A DNA stretch of 64,000 bases from Planctomycetota bacterium (GTDB lineage: Bacteria; Planctomycetota; PUPC01; JACPCR01). The position numbers were made by a program, and so were the translations under genes. Location: contig JACPCR010000055.1 of assembly GCA_016179685.1 (NCBI GenBank), positions 1-64,000 of the forward strand. The letters run 5' to 3'. This document shows positions 26,247-34,591 of the stretch, piece after piece. Position 1 is the stretch's first letter. Each line of letters opens with the position of its first letter. The notes beneath the pieces are model-generated. The model did not search any database. It had not been told where the DNA came from and saw nothing but the letters and a program-made list of their open reading frames with translations.

Positions 26247-26264
26247 GAAATGCACCCGCATTTC
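26247..26264. repeat. 7-4-7 hairpin-family member, perfect arms
   Basis: gaaatgc-accc-gcatttc: perfect seven-base arms around a four-base loop. The flank gtatccctgttca matches the flank of the copy at 44536-44585. Confidence 0.85.
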
Positions 26265-26284
26265 CGGGCTCGAAGACGAGCATC

Positions 26285-26338
26285 CACAAGGTGACGGGCA
26301 TGGAAGTGCACCCGCTTCTCCGCGCCCGTCACCTTGTG
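26285..26338. repeat. Long hairpin with 15-bp perfect arms and family core
   Basis: cacaaggtgacgggc (26285-26299) pairs perfectly with 26324-26338. The 24 bases between them contain gaagtgcacccgcttct, the family core. It lies ~80 bp upstream of the ubiquitin-like gene and could act as a transcription or mRNA structure element, but this is unproven. Confidence 0.85.
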
Positions 26339-26416
26339 CCGGAAAGCCGGTCGGCAACGAGGATCGTTTTCCCCCGGCTGCGTTCCTGTCCTCTTATCCG
26401 AGGGAGAGTCCGGGTC

Positions 26417-26734
26417 ATGGCCGTGAAGGTGAACATTCCGACGATGCTGCGCAATTACTCCAATGGGCAGCCTTCAGTGCTTGTTGAAGGGACCACCGTG
26501 GGCGAGGTCCTCCAGAACCTGGACCAATCCTGCGCTGGCATCAAGGAGAGATTACTGGACAAAGATGGCCGGGTCCGCCGGTTTATCAACATCTACGTGG
26601 ACAGCGAGGACATCCGGTTGCTCCGCGACCTGGAAACCCCCGTGGCCAGCGCGAAGGAAATCCGGATCATGCCAGCGATCGCCGGCGGGCGGCCCGGATT
26701 CGCTTCCCCATGCGCCGTCCTTCGATCCCCATGA
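26417..26734 (+). CDS. ThiS/MoaD-like ubiquitin-fold protein with a tail after Gly-Gly
   Basis: 105 residues from ATG 26417, after a gagggagag ribosome binding site. A beta-grasp sulfur carrier: VKVNIPTMLRNYSNG, VGEVLQNLDQ, RRFINIYVDSEDIR, and IMPAIAGG. In MoaD and ThiS proteins Gly-Gly is the last two residues and is activated by an E1-like enzyme. Here Gly90-Gly91 are followed by 14 more residues, ending SPCAVLRSP. The stop codon overlaps the start of a JAMM peptidase gene (ATGA), a natural candidate for removing the tail. The next genes, xdhC and a MocA-like gene, concern molybdenum-enzyme maturation. Confidence 0.85.
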   Translation: MAVKVNIPTMLRNYSNGQPSVLVEGTTVGEVLQNLDQSCAGIKERLLDKDGRVRRFINIYVDSEDIRLLRDLETPVASAKEIRIMPAIAGGRPGFASPCAVLRSP

Positions 26735-27213
26735 TGCTCCGCATCACTCGTTCCGCCTTCGAGGTACTCGTCCGCCATGCGGAAAAGGCGTTCCCCGAGG
26801 AATGCTGCGGTTGCCTCTCCTCGCCCGAGGCGGAGGGGCCCGTCACGACGGCCCATCCTTGCACCAACATCCAGAATCGCCTGCATGAGGAGGACCCGAA
26901 GATGCACCCGCGGACGGCCCGGGACGCCTATCATCTGGACGAGAGGGAGCTTTTTCGCATCCAGCAGGAGCTGGACGACACGGGCCGCCACCTCCGCGGC
27001 ATCTTTCATTCGCATCCGAATGAGGAATCGTACTTTTCCGCAGAGGATAAGCGCCGGGCGCTCTGCGATGACGAGCCTTTATGGCCGGACGCCCACTACC
27101 TCATCGCCTCCATCCGAGGCGGCCGTCTCGCCACCGCGAAATCCTTCACCTGGTCACCCGCACAGAAGGACTTCATTGAAGAGCCCATGGAGGTCCTTGC
27201 GGACGATGCGTAA
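26731..27213 (+). CDS. JAMM/Mov34 (M67) metallopeptidase
   Basis: 160 residues from ATG 26731, whose A-T-G-A overlaps the stop of the ubiquitin-like gene. The JAMM site is complete: Glu in FPEECCGCL and H93-x-H95-x7-S103-x2-D106 in FHSHPNEESYFSAED. Relatives such as Mec and QbsD hydrolyse the C-terminus of ThiS/MoaD-like carriers, removing a cysteine or a short peptide to free Gly-Gly. The adjacent gene encodes exactly such a protein with a tail, so it is the probable substrate (inference). The stop overlaps the xdhC start by 8 bp. Confidence 0.88.
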   Translation: MMLRITRSAFEVLVRHAEKAFPEECCGCLSSPEAEGPVTTAHPCTNIQNRLHEEDPKMHPRTARDAYHLDERELFRIQQELDDTGRHLRGIFHSHPNEESYFSAEDKRRALCDDEPLWPDAHYLIASIRGGRLATAKSFTWSPAQKDFIEEPMEVLADDA

Positions 27214-28363
27214 TATCTACGAAAAAATCCTTCAGTTCCTGCGGCAGGCGCAGAGGAGCGTGCTCTGCACGGTGATCGACACGCGGGGTTCCACCCCGCA
27301 GGGCGCCGGATGCAAGATGCTCGTGCTGCCCAACGCTCAGACGATCGGCACCATCGGCGGCGGCTGCGTCGAGGCCGAAGTGCGCCGGCGTGCCCTTCAG
27401 GTGCTCGAAAACCGACGAGCGGAAACCCTGCAGTTCGTGCTCGATCACGATTACGGCTGGGACGACGGCCTCATCTGCGGCGGCCGCATGGACGTCTTTG
27501 TGGAGGTCCTGGACTTGCCGGACGCGGCCTCCGTTTATGCCGGGTTGATCCGAGAAATGGATGAACGCCGGCGCGTCGTCCTCGGGACGAACCTCGATGC
27601 CCGGGAGGACTCCGCACCGGACCGGCACTTCCTCTGCCTGCTCGGAAGCGGCCAAGTCGTGGGGCCCGGGTCGCCGCCGGAGGCGGGGGCGGTGCTGGAA
27701 GCCGCCCAGGCCGCAGCCCGGGAAGGCCGGCCCGCCCTCTTCCCCACCCGATCCCCGGAGGGGCGGGAACAGAAGCGGCTCTTCCTCGAACCCGTCCTGC
27801 CCAAGCCGGTCCTGTTGATCGCCGGGGCGGGCCACGTGGGCCAGGCCCTCGCCCACCTCGGCGTCCTTCTCGACTTCGAAGTGGCCGTCGTCGATGATCG
27901 GGCCAGTTGCGCCAGCCGGGAGCGGTTTCCCGACACCCACCGGCTGATTGTCGAGGATATCCCTCGCGCCCTCGAAGATTTCCCGGTGGGCGAGGACACT
28001 TACGTCGTCATCGTCACCCGCGGCCACCTCCATGACCAGGAGGCTCTCTATCGCGTGATCCGGAGGCCCGCGGCCTACGTCGGGCTCATCGGCAGCCGGC
28101 GCAAGATTCGGCTCATCTTCAACGAGTTCCACCGCCTGGGCGTCCCCGAGTCCCTGATGCGCCGCGTGTTCGCGCCCGTCGGGCTCGATATCGGCTCCCA
28201 GAGCGTCCAGGAAATCGCCCTCAGCATCGCGGCCCAGCTCGTCCTCGCCCGCAGCCGCATGCGCAACGGCGGCGATCCCGCCGCGGAACAGGCCGTCCAG
28301 GCCCTCCGTGACCGGTCGAAGGCCATCGATCACGCCATGCCCGTCGCCGACTCCAGGACATGA
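27206..28363 (+). CDS. xdhC: XdhC-family protein (molybdenum hydroxylase maturation)
   Basis: 385 residues from ATG 27206. An N-terminal XdhC/CoxI domain (VLCTVIDTRGSTPQGAGCKMLV, GTIGGGCVEAEV) is followed by a Rossmann domain (LLIAGAGHVGQALAHL, VVDDRASCASRERFP, YVGLIGSRRKIRLIF). XdhC binds molybdenum cofactor and helps sulfurate and insert it into xanthine dehydrogenase-type enzymes. The gene is translationally coupled both to the JAMM peptidase and to the MocA-like gene. No molybdenum hydroxylase is seen in the window. Confidence 0.9.
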   Translation: MRNIYEKILQFLRQAQRSVLCTVIDTRGSTPQGAGCKMLVLPNAQTIGTIGGGCVEAEVRRRALQVLENRRAETLQFVLDHDYGWDDGLICGGRMDVFVEVLDLPDAASVYAGLIREMDERRRVVLGTNLDAREDSAPDRHFLCLLGSGQVVGPGSPPEAGAVLEAAQAAAREGRPALFPTRSPEGREQKRLFLEPVLPKPVLLIAGAGHVGQALAHLGVLLDFEVAVVDDRASCASRERFPDTHRLIVEDIPRALEDFPVGEDTYVVIVTRGHLHDQEALYRVIRRPAAYVGLIGSRRKIRLIFNEFHRLGVPESLMRRVFAPVGLDIGSQSVQEIALSIAAQLVLARSRMRNGGDPAAEQAVQALRDRSKAIDHAMPVADSRT

Positions 28364-28956
28364 TCCCCGCCGTCATCCTCGCTGCCGGCGAGTCCCGCCG
28401 AATGGGCAACATCAAGCCCCTCCTGCCCCTGGGGAATGGCAGCGTCATCGAGCACGTCATCGCTGCGCACCGGGCCGCTGGCCTCCATTCGATCCTCGTC
28501 GTCGCGGGACACGCGTGGCCCGGGATCGCCCGGGCACTCCGGCCCGTTGGCGTCGATCTCGTTATCAACCACAGATACCGGGAAGGAATGCTTTCCTCCG
28601 CCGTCGCCGCCGTCCAATTCCTCGCCCGGGGCTGCCCGCCCGCAGGGGTCCTCTTCTCCCTGGCTGACCTGCCCCGGCTGACCCCGGAAGTGATCCGTTT
28701 CGTGTCCCAGGCGTTCCTGGACCGGCCGGACCGGATCGTGATGCCGAGCGTCAGGGGCCGGAAGGGCCATCCCATCGTTTTCCCCTGGTCCATCGCACGA
28801 GACCTGCCTGGCTACCAGGGCCCAGATGGCCTGCGCGGCCTGCGGGACCTTCACCGGGACCGCATCCTGGAGATGCCCGTCGATGACGAGGGTATCCTTC
28901 TCGACCTGGATACTCCGGAAGACTACCAGGCGCTGGTGGGGAGGCCGAATGGATGA
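28360..28956 (+). CDS. mocA: MocA-like molybdenum cofactor nucleotidyltransferase
   Basis: 198 residues, start overlapping the xdhC stop by 4 bp. NTP-transferase fold: VILAAGESRRMGNIKPLLPL binds the nucleotide, YREGMLSSAVAAV and LADLPRLTPEVI follow, ending in DLDTPEDYQAL. This matches MocA, which attaches CMP to molybdopterin for xanthine dehydrogenase-type enzymes; the related MobA uses GTP. With xdhC beside it, the cytidylyl form is more likely. It closes the ubiquitin-like/JAMM/xdhC operon. Confidence 0.85.
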   Translation: MIPAVILAAGESRRMGNIKPLLPLGNGSVIEHVIAAHRAAGLHSILVVAGHAWPGIARALRPVGVDLVINHRYREGMLSSAVAAVQFLARGCPPAGVLFSLADLPRLTPEVIRFVSQAFLDRPDRIVMPSVRGRKGHPIVFPWSIARDLPGYQGPDGLRGLRDLHRDRILEMPVDDEGILLDLDTPEDYQALVGRPNG

Positions 28957-29141
28957 TGAATGGGAAAGGTTTGATGATGGATGCGAACGGTGGAAGAAGA
29001 AGCCGAAGGGGAAGGAGGGAATGAGGCTGATGTATGGAGGACGAGCCCCCCAGCTATCGCGCCTCGCACTGACCATGGACCACTCACGATGGACCATCAA
29101 GTGGTGAGAACCTTCTTGGACATTCCCAGGGTGACCCTCCC

Positions 29142-29768
29142 ATGAGATACGCTGCCCTCGTCCTCGTCCTCGCCGTCCTCGGCGTCATCTTCTACGTGAT
29201 CCTTCAACCTCAGGAGATCGATCCACGCCTGGTCGAGGCCTGGCGCAAGATGACGCCTTCACAGCGCCGCAGCCTTGCAGCCAGCCGACTGCCCGCCGAA
29301 GGACGCGGCCTCCAAGACGGTCGATCCACGAATCCCGCTGGCGAGGACGTCTTGCAAGTCCCCAAGGAATGGTTCATCCTCGAATGGAAGGAGCTCACGG
29401 CCTTCCCGTGGCAGCCGGGTCAGCCGCTGCCCGACAGCGTCCGGTCCTACCACGGTGAGAATGTACGCCTCCAGGGTTTCATGGTCGCACCGGGCGACGC
29501 CGCGGAGGTGGTCCGTTTCGTCCTGGTGCCTTCCCCCTTCCGTTGGTCCCTTGGCCCGATCCCGTCGGCCCGGGAGTTCGTCACCGTCCGCATGACCTCC
29601 GGCAAAGTGCTCTACACAGAGAACCTCGTCAACGCCACCGGTCGTTTCAGCGTCGAAGAGGAGAGGGTCGAAGGCCAGACCGTTGGCCTCTACCATCTTA
29701 CGGCCGCCAGCGTCGAGGAACCCGCCCTGTTCCCACCGTCACCACACGAGGAGGAGGAACACGAGTGA
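29142..29768 (+). CDS. Membrane-anchored DUF3299-like protein
   Basis: 208 residues. One N-terminal hydrophobic helix (ALVLVLAVLGVIFYVIL) and then an extracytoplasmic domain with the OB-fold-like pattern HGENVRLQGFMVAP, VVRFVLVP and ATGRFSVEEE seen in DUF3299 proteins. The function of that family is not established. It ends in an acidic tail (HEEEEHE). The 185 bases before it contain no gene I trust. Confidence 0.55.
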   Translation: MRYAALVLVLAVLGVIFYVILQPQEIDPRLVEAWRKMTPSQRRSLAASRLPAEGRGLQDGRSTNPAGEDVLQVPKEWFILEWKELTAFPWQPGQPLPDSVRSYHGENVRLQGFMVAPGDAAEVVRFVLVPSPFRWSLGPIPSAREFVTVRMTSGKVLYTENLVNATGRFSVEEERVEGQTVGLYHLTAASVEEPALFPPSPHEEEEHE

Positions 29769-29873
29769 CCGTCACGTGCAGGGTCACATGGCTCTAAGGG
29801 GTGAATCACGCAACGCTTGCCTGCCTGCCGCGACGCTCGCGGCGCATCCCAACGGCATCCCTGCGGGAGGCAG

Positions 29874-29900
29874 GTCGGTTTGAGGCAGGCGCTTCGCTAC
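29874..29900. repeat. Right end of the stop-codon-associated repeat, copy 4
   Basis: gtcggtttgaggcaggcgcttcgcta; only the right ~27 bp of the family is recognisable. Again CTA (29897-29899) is the stop codon of the minus-strand gene. Confidence 0.75.
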
Positions 29901-31801
29901 TGAAGAAGTCTCCCGAAATCGTAGTAGGGCTTGTTCTTCTCCCACCATGCCTCCCAGGCCTGGTCAAGCTCCGCTGCCTGCTTCTCGGAAAACGAAACCC
30001 CAGTCCACTGCGTCACCCACGCATAGCTTCGGCGACGAATCAGCCACTCGAGGACCATCGAAGGATTCCGCATGAACGGGGCCACCAAGTGCACCGGCCC
30101 GTAGGCGTGTGCGAGAGCTGCCGGATCGCCCAGCTCCGCCAGTTTCTTCCAGGCATGTTCCAGAATCAATGCATTGCCGCGCTGCTGCTCCTGATTCGCC
30201 CTCTCCCGCTTCAGGGTCTCTCTCAACACATCCACTTGGTCATCCACCCGGTTCGCCACCCGATCGGTCGCCTTCAAAGAATTTGAGGTCTCGCGCCACC
30301 AGGACGCCGCGGCGCTCAATGCCTCGGCTCTTGGCCCCCCACCCGCTGAAGTCAGGTCAAAATCCCTGCACGTAACCTTCCAAAGGATACACTCCATCAG
30401 CGTGTCCGTCGGATGATACGGCTGCTGAACGGTGTCGAATACCGCGTCCAGAATGTCCTTGTAGAACAGTTCGTAGCCATCGACCAGGAAAAAGGCGTGC
30501 TCGCGCTCCCGATCCCCTCCGCGCAGAAGCCGGAACACCGCCTTCTTGATCTCCCCCGTGTACGGGCGCAGGTCATCCATCCAGACCCGATAATCGTCCG
30601 GATAGCTTCTCATCAGGTCCGGATACTCCAGGATAGGACCCACTAACTCGGTGTCCGGAAAGGACTTGAGCAGGTAACGCAGGCCATACAGGGTAACCGC
30701 CGGACCCGTTCCGCCGGCCTCGATCCAGCCGTCCCCGTCCCTAGCCTCGCGAAGCAGGCTCATCTCGTATTGGACCATGCTCGGACCGATGCGGCATGAC
30801 TGTGCGAGCACCTCATCCTGCCAGGCCGGCTCGCTCTCGCGGGGGACGCCGGCAAGGTAAGCAGCGACGATCCCCGTCCGCCCATCCGTGATCGCCTCGG
30901 TCACGCTGAAATAGTCCTTGAGCCACCGGTTATTCGTCTTCCAGGCATAGGCCTTCAACTCGGCCATCGCGGCCTTGTCCCCGACGCTGTTTTCGATCAG
31001 GACCCGAGCCCTCAGTACCTGGTCATCCCTGGCCCACATGGATTCGGAGCCCGAGTTTTCGTTCCTCTTTGTCACGACCTCATAACCGGGCATCCGGGTG
31101 GACAGCCGCCGCAAGTACCACGTCGAGGTCACGACCTCATAACAGGCCTGCCGCGCCCCCTTCTGATCGCCCGCCTTGCCCAGGCAGCGGGCCAACCAGA
31201 TTCGCATCCGGGCGGCACGAGGGGTCTCTCCCACCGGACAATCGAATCGGGCAGCCAAGGGATGAGCCAGGGCCTTCTCGAACGCCTTCCTCGCTTCCTG
31301 GAGTTCACCGGCGGAATACAGGGCGATGCCCGCAGCTTCATGGTTTTCGTTCTTCAAGCAGAGCGCCGCAGCCGTTGCATACTGTCCCCGTTTGAACTCG
31401 ATCTCCGCCAGGAGAGCCGTCACTCTGGAAATCTCACCGGGAATCTGATTCTCCTTGAGGATCGCCCCGCACAGCCGTGCCGCATGCTCGTAGTGGGCAC
31501 CGCCAGGTTCCGGGTAATACACCGCAAAATAAGTGGACAGAGCCTTCGCCGTCTGGTACATCGCCCAGTGATGGGGGTTCTCCATGCCCGAGCGGGCCGC
31601 CCCGGCATCCCCAGGGGGGTGTGGAAGATCCCCCAAGTCCTTGGCCTCAACGCGCGCGGCGAGCATCAGAAAGCCCATCAGCAAGCCGCTCGAGTAAAGG
31701 GCCCGTCGAATGTTCGCGCCATCGAGGCCGACAATGGCCGCAATCCGAATCGTCATCCTCTTCCCCGTCGCTTCGTGCTTGCATCGACTTCGCATTCCCA
31801 T
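29897..31801 (-). CDS. Secreted helical-repeat (TPR-like) protein, function unknown
   Basis: 634 residues from ATG 31801, preceded by aggagg at a good distance. A hydrophobic stretch (YSSGLLMGFLMLAARVEA) at ~35-52 is a probable signal peptide, so the protein is exported. The next ~200 residues are helical, TPR-like repeats (ARLCGAILKENQIPGEISRVTALLA, ELQEARKAFEKALAHP). The C-terminal half is also helical, with no known catalytic motif. I do not recognise a named family. The stop codon lies within a dispersed repeat. Confidence 0.6.
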   Translation of the reverse strand: MGMRSRCKHEATGKRMTIRIAAIVGLDGANIRRALYSSGLLMGFLMLAARVEAKDLGDLPHPPGDAGAARSGMENPHHWAMYQTAKALSTYFAVYYPEPGGAHYEHAARLCGAILKENQIPGEISRVTALLAEIEFKRGQYATAAALCLKNENHEAAGIALYSAGELQEARKAFEKALAHPLAARFDCPVGETPRAARMRIWLARCLGKAGDQKGARQACYEVVTSTWYLRRLSTRMPGYEVVTKRNENSGSESMWARDDQVLRARVLIENSVGDKAAMAELKAYAWKTNNRWLKDYFSVTEAITDGRTGIVAAYLAGVPRESEPAWQDEVLAQSCRIGPSMVQYEMSLLREARDGDGWIEAGGTGPAVTLYGLRYLLKSFPDTELVGPILEYPDLMRSYPDDYRVWMDDLRPYTGEIKKAVFRLLRGGDREREHAFFLVDGYELFYKDILDAVFDTVQQPYHPTDTLMECILWKVTCRDFDLTSAGGGPRAEALSAAASWWRETSNSLKATDRVANRVDDQVDVLRETLKRERANQEQQRGNALILEHAWKKLAELGDPAALAHAYGPVHLVAPFMRNPSMVLEWLIRRRSYAWVTQWTGVSFSEKQAAELDQAWEAWWEKNKPYYDFGRLLQ

Positions 31802-32139
31802 TCTTCCTCCTGTTGGGTTCTTCCTCTATTCCGTCCCCGTCCCTCGTCATCCTTATGCTCGTGTTCGTCCTCGGCCCACACCGGAAGGCCGTGGGCCGAC
31901 AAAGCTCACGATAAAGTTGACGCCAAAGTAGCTTGACCAGGAGATGCGAACCATCGCGGCCTCAGCGAAGCGGATTAGTCCAACCACCAATCCCAGGCGC
32001 ACGCCTGCGCCGTCGCCCTTTTCTCCGTCCCTTTCAAGAAGGAAAATACCGGAAAAAATTACAAGATAACCACTGATTCTGAATTTTGAACGGGTGATTC
32101 CATTGGCTGGCGATCCGCATACCTTCACGTCTGACTCCC
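31802..32139. other. Divergent intergenic region, no gene found
   Basis: 338 bp between two divergent genes, so promoters in both directions are expected. A short A-rich patch occurs at 32030-32070. A short agcgaagcg fragment of the stop-codon repeat is at 31963. I cannot place promoters with confidence. Confidence 0.4.
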
Positions 32140-32850
32140 ATGCGCTTCCCATCTCCCCTCGTCCCCGGCCGACTGATCCGCCGGTACAAGCGATTCCTTG
32201 CAGACATCGAGCTCGATAACGGAAAGGTCCTCACCGCCCACTGCGCCAACCCCGGGTCGATGATGGGATGTGACTTGCCTGGCCTGGAAGTCCGGCTCTC
32301 TCGGAGTGATCGGCCGGGGCGGAAGCTTCCATACACCCTGGAACTGGTCCGTGCGGGAGACACCTGGATAGGGGTCAACACCAGCCGGACCAACGCCGTT
32401 CTCGAGGAGGCGCTCGTATCGGGACTGGTCCCTGAGCTGGTGGGATTCCGCCGCTTGCGCCGCGAGGTTGCCTATGGAAGCCGAAGCCGCGTGGACTTCC
32501 TCCTCGAGTTCCCGGGCCGGCTGTGCTTCGTCGAGGCCAAGAACGTCACTCTCGCTCGGGGAGATACCGCCCTCTTCCCCGACTCGGTCACATCGCGCGG
32601 CACCCGCCACCTCGTGGACCTGGCCGAACGGGCCCGGGCCGGTGACCGCGCCGTGATGTTCTACCTCGTCAATCGAGAGGATTGTCACCAGCTCGCCCCT
32701 GCTGTGGCCATCGACCCGGTCTACGCTCAGACCCTCGCCAAGGCCGTCCGCGCGGGTGTCCAGATTCTCGCTTACCGGGCCCTCGTCGCGCCTGAAGGCA
32801 TCCGGGTCTCCGCGCCAGTGAAGTTTGTACAGCATTCCGCTGAGAGATAG
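32140..32850 (+). CDS. sfsA: SfsA family nuclease
   Basis: 236 residues, the normal SfsA length. Conserved stretches: GRLIRRYKRFLADIEL, THCANPGSMMG-like AHCANPGSM, GVNTSRTN, RVDFLLEF with CFVEAKNVTLA, FPDSVTSRGTRHLVDL. SfsA proteins carry an N-terminal OB-fold and a PD-(D/E)XK nuclease domain; in E. coli the gene was linked to maltose metabolism, while the molecular role is nucleic-acid cleavage. It is convergent with the STAS gene only 10 bp away. Confidence 0.92.
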   Translation: MRFPSPLVPGRLIRRYKRFLADIELDNGKVLTAHCANPGSMMGCDLPGLEVRLSRSDRPGRKLPYTLELVRAGDTWIGVNTSRTNAVLEEALVSGLVPELVGFRRLRREVAYGSRSRVDFLLEFPGRLCFVEAKNVTLARGDTALFPDSVTSRGTRHLVDLAERARAGDRAVMFYLVNREDCHQLAPAVAIDPVYAQTLAKAVRAGVQILAYRALVAPEGIRVSAPVKFVQHSAER

Positions 32851-32860
32851 CTCAAATTGC

Positions 32861-33217
32861 TCATCCCGGCCTTTCGAAGGACTTCAAAGCCTTTTCCTTC
32901 GAGGGATAAATCTGGAGCACCTTGTTCAGGTTCGTGATCTTGAAAATCTCCAGGACGCCTTTGTGGGTCAGTACTATCTTGAGTTGCCCCTTCTTCTCGA
33001 CGATCCGCTTGTGGATGCCGATGAGCCGGCCCAGGGCGTTCGTGGTGATGTACTCGACCTCTTGAAGGTCCAGCAACAAATTCATGAACCCGCTCTCATC
33101 GAGCGCCTTCTGGACCTGGTCGCCGAAGTCCTCGCTCTCCTCGTAATGAATCCGCTTGTCGAGCGCTTTGACGATCAGAATCTCTCCAAGCGGATGAATA
33201 TCCAGGCGAATCTCCAT
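32861..33217 (-). CDS. STAS-domain protein (second antagonist)
   Basis: 118 residues from ATG 33217, with ggaggag 8 bases before. STAS fold: ILIVKALDKRIHYEES, NLLLDLQEVEYITTNALGRLIGI. At the position that is phosphorylated in classical antagonists the sequence reads YITTNALG, with Thr in place of Ser, so it may be regulated differently or be a phospho-threonine type. It may partner the RsbW-like kinase at 25136 or another one outside the window. Confidence 0.82.
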   Translation of the reverse strand: MEIRLDIHPLGEILIVKALDKRIHYEESEDFGDQVQKALDESGFMNLLLDLQEVEYITTNALGRLIGIHKRIVEKKGQLKIVLTHKGVLEIFKITNLNKVLQIYPSKEKALKSFERPG

Positions 33218-33336
33218 GACTGAGTCTCCTCCCACGGCGATGGGCTGCGCCCCGCCGCAAAGATTCGTGATGTTCCCAATTCCGGGCTCATGCCTTATAG
33301 TTCACGAACCGGGAAAATGAATTCCCGCGGTTCATG

Positions 33337-33386
33337 CGCGTCAGCCTGCACGGAAATGCGCCCGCACTCTCGCGGTGGCTGACGCG
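33337..33386. repeat. Hairpin with 10-bp perfect arms and family core
   Basis: cgcgtcagcc (33337-33346) pairs with ggctgacgcg (33377-33386); the loop holds gaaatgc-gccc-gcactct. Located between the divergent STAS and Gfo/Idh/MocA genes, ~70 bp before the latter. Confidence 0.85.
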
Positions 33387-33454
33387 GCGGAGGCAGAAAC
33401 CGGAAGTTCCAACTCAGGTATAACGAGTCCCAGAGGTTTTTGAAAGGCCCCATC

Positions 33455-34489
33455 ATGCCCCAGTCCAAGAAATTACGCGCGGGCGTCATCGGCCTCCGGA
33501 TGGGCCGTGCCCATGTCCAGGCCTACCGCCAGCATCCCCGCATCGAGCTCGCCGCCATCTGCGACGTGGACCCAAAACGCCTCGAGGAGGTCAAGTCCGC
33601 GTATGAGGTCCCCCTGTCGTTCGTGGATGCCGGGGAAATGTTCCGCAGGGCGAAGCTCGACCTGGTCAGCGTGTGCACCCCGAACGCGTGGCACGCCCCC
33701 CTGACGGTGGCCGCGCTTCGGGCCGGCATCCATACGCTGTGCACGAAGCCCATGGCCACTCGATGCCAGGATGCCCGGCGCATGATCCGGGCCGCCGAAC
33801 GCTCCCGCAAGACCCTTATGATCGGTTTCCAGCTCCCCATGACCCGGATGGCATCCGCCATCCGGAAGATGATCGATTCCGGGAGGCTCGGAAAGGTTTA
33901 CTTCGTCCATGCCGTTTACTTGAGAAATCACTGCGAGCTGGGGCCCGGCTTCTTCAGCCGCAAGAATGCCGGGGGCGGGCCGCTCATCGACCTGGGCGTC
34001 CATCTCATCGATTTCACCCTTTGGCTGCTCGGCGACCCCCGGGTCACCCGCGTCCTCGGCAGCACGTATGACCACCTCATGCGGCAGTCCGGAGAGGGAC
34101 GCGATGTAGAAGACTTGGCCAGGACCCACCTGCGGCTCGCCGGCGGCGCCACCCTCCAGATCGAGGTCTCTTTCATGATGCACCGGCCGCCGGGCGAGAC
34201 CCGCTGTGTCAGCCTATACGGGACCGAAGGGAGCGTCAGCTTCGATCCTTGGGGCACGGAGGCCATTTACTGCTCGCCGCGCCTGAAGAACTCTCCAAAG
34301 ACTATCCCTCTGCCTCAAGAGAGCCGGGGCCAGGATGTCAGCGTCAACCACTTCGTGAAATGCCTGCTCAAGGGCAAGAAGCCGGTGGCATCACCCGCAA
34401 GGGGATATCGCGTGCTACAGATTCTTGAAACCGCTTACCGTTCCGCCCGTGCAGAGAGGGAGCTGCCTCTGCCCAAGTCACGGGTCTAA
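33455..34489 (+). CDS. Gfo/Idh/MocA family oxidoreductase
   Basis: 344 residues from ATG 33455. N-terminal Rossmann domain (AGVIGLRMGRAHVQAY, AICDVDPKRLEEV), TKPMATR in place of the usual EKP motif but retaining the Lys, and the C-terminal domain GGGPLIDLGVHLIDFTLWLLGDP. An NAD(P)-dependent sugar or cyclitol dehydrogenase of unknown substrate. It is convergent with the epimerase gene downstream. Confidence 0.85.
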   Translation: MPQSKKLRAGVIGLRMGRAHVQAYRQHPRIELAAICDVDPKRLEEVKSAYEVPLSFVDAGEMFRRAKLDLVSVCTPNAWHAPLTVAALRAGIHTLCTKPMATRCQDARRMIRAAERSRKTLMIGFQLPMTRMASAIRKMIDSGRLGKVYFVHAVYLRNHCELGPGFFSRKNAGGGPLIDLGVHLIDFTLWLLGDPRVTRVLGSTYDHLMRQSGEGRDVEDLARTHLRLAGGATLQIEVSFMMHRPPGETRCVSLYGTEGSVSFDPWGTEAIYCSPRLKNSPKTIPLPQESRGQDVSVNHFVKCLLKGKKPVASPARGYRVLQILETAYRSARAERELPLPKSRV

Positions 34490-34591
34490 TTCAGGCTTCC
34501 GACGCCGCCCCGAGTGGCACAACAGGACAGGAAGAATCCACTTTCAGGAAATCTCCGCGCCGTATCCACAACGCATTCGTTCCACGGGCGT

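Noticed and set aside
28957..29141. Short open frame (about 50 codons) between mocA and the DUF3299-like gene
   Set aside because: Lys/Met/Trp-rich, no ribosome binding site, and the region has short repeated words such as accatgg and ggaccatc.
31853..32152. Hydrophobic open frame on the minus strand in a divergent gap
   Set aside because: No start signal, no family match, and it covers a region where two promoters are expected.
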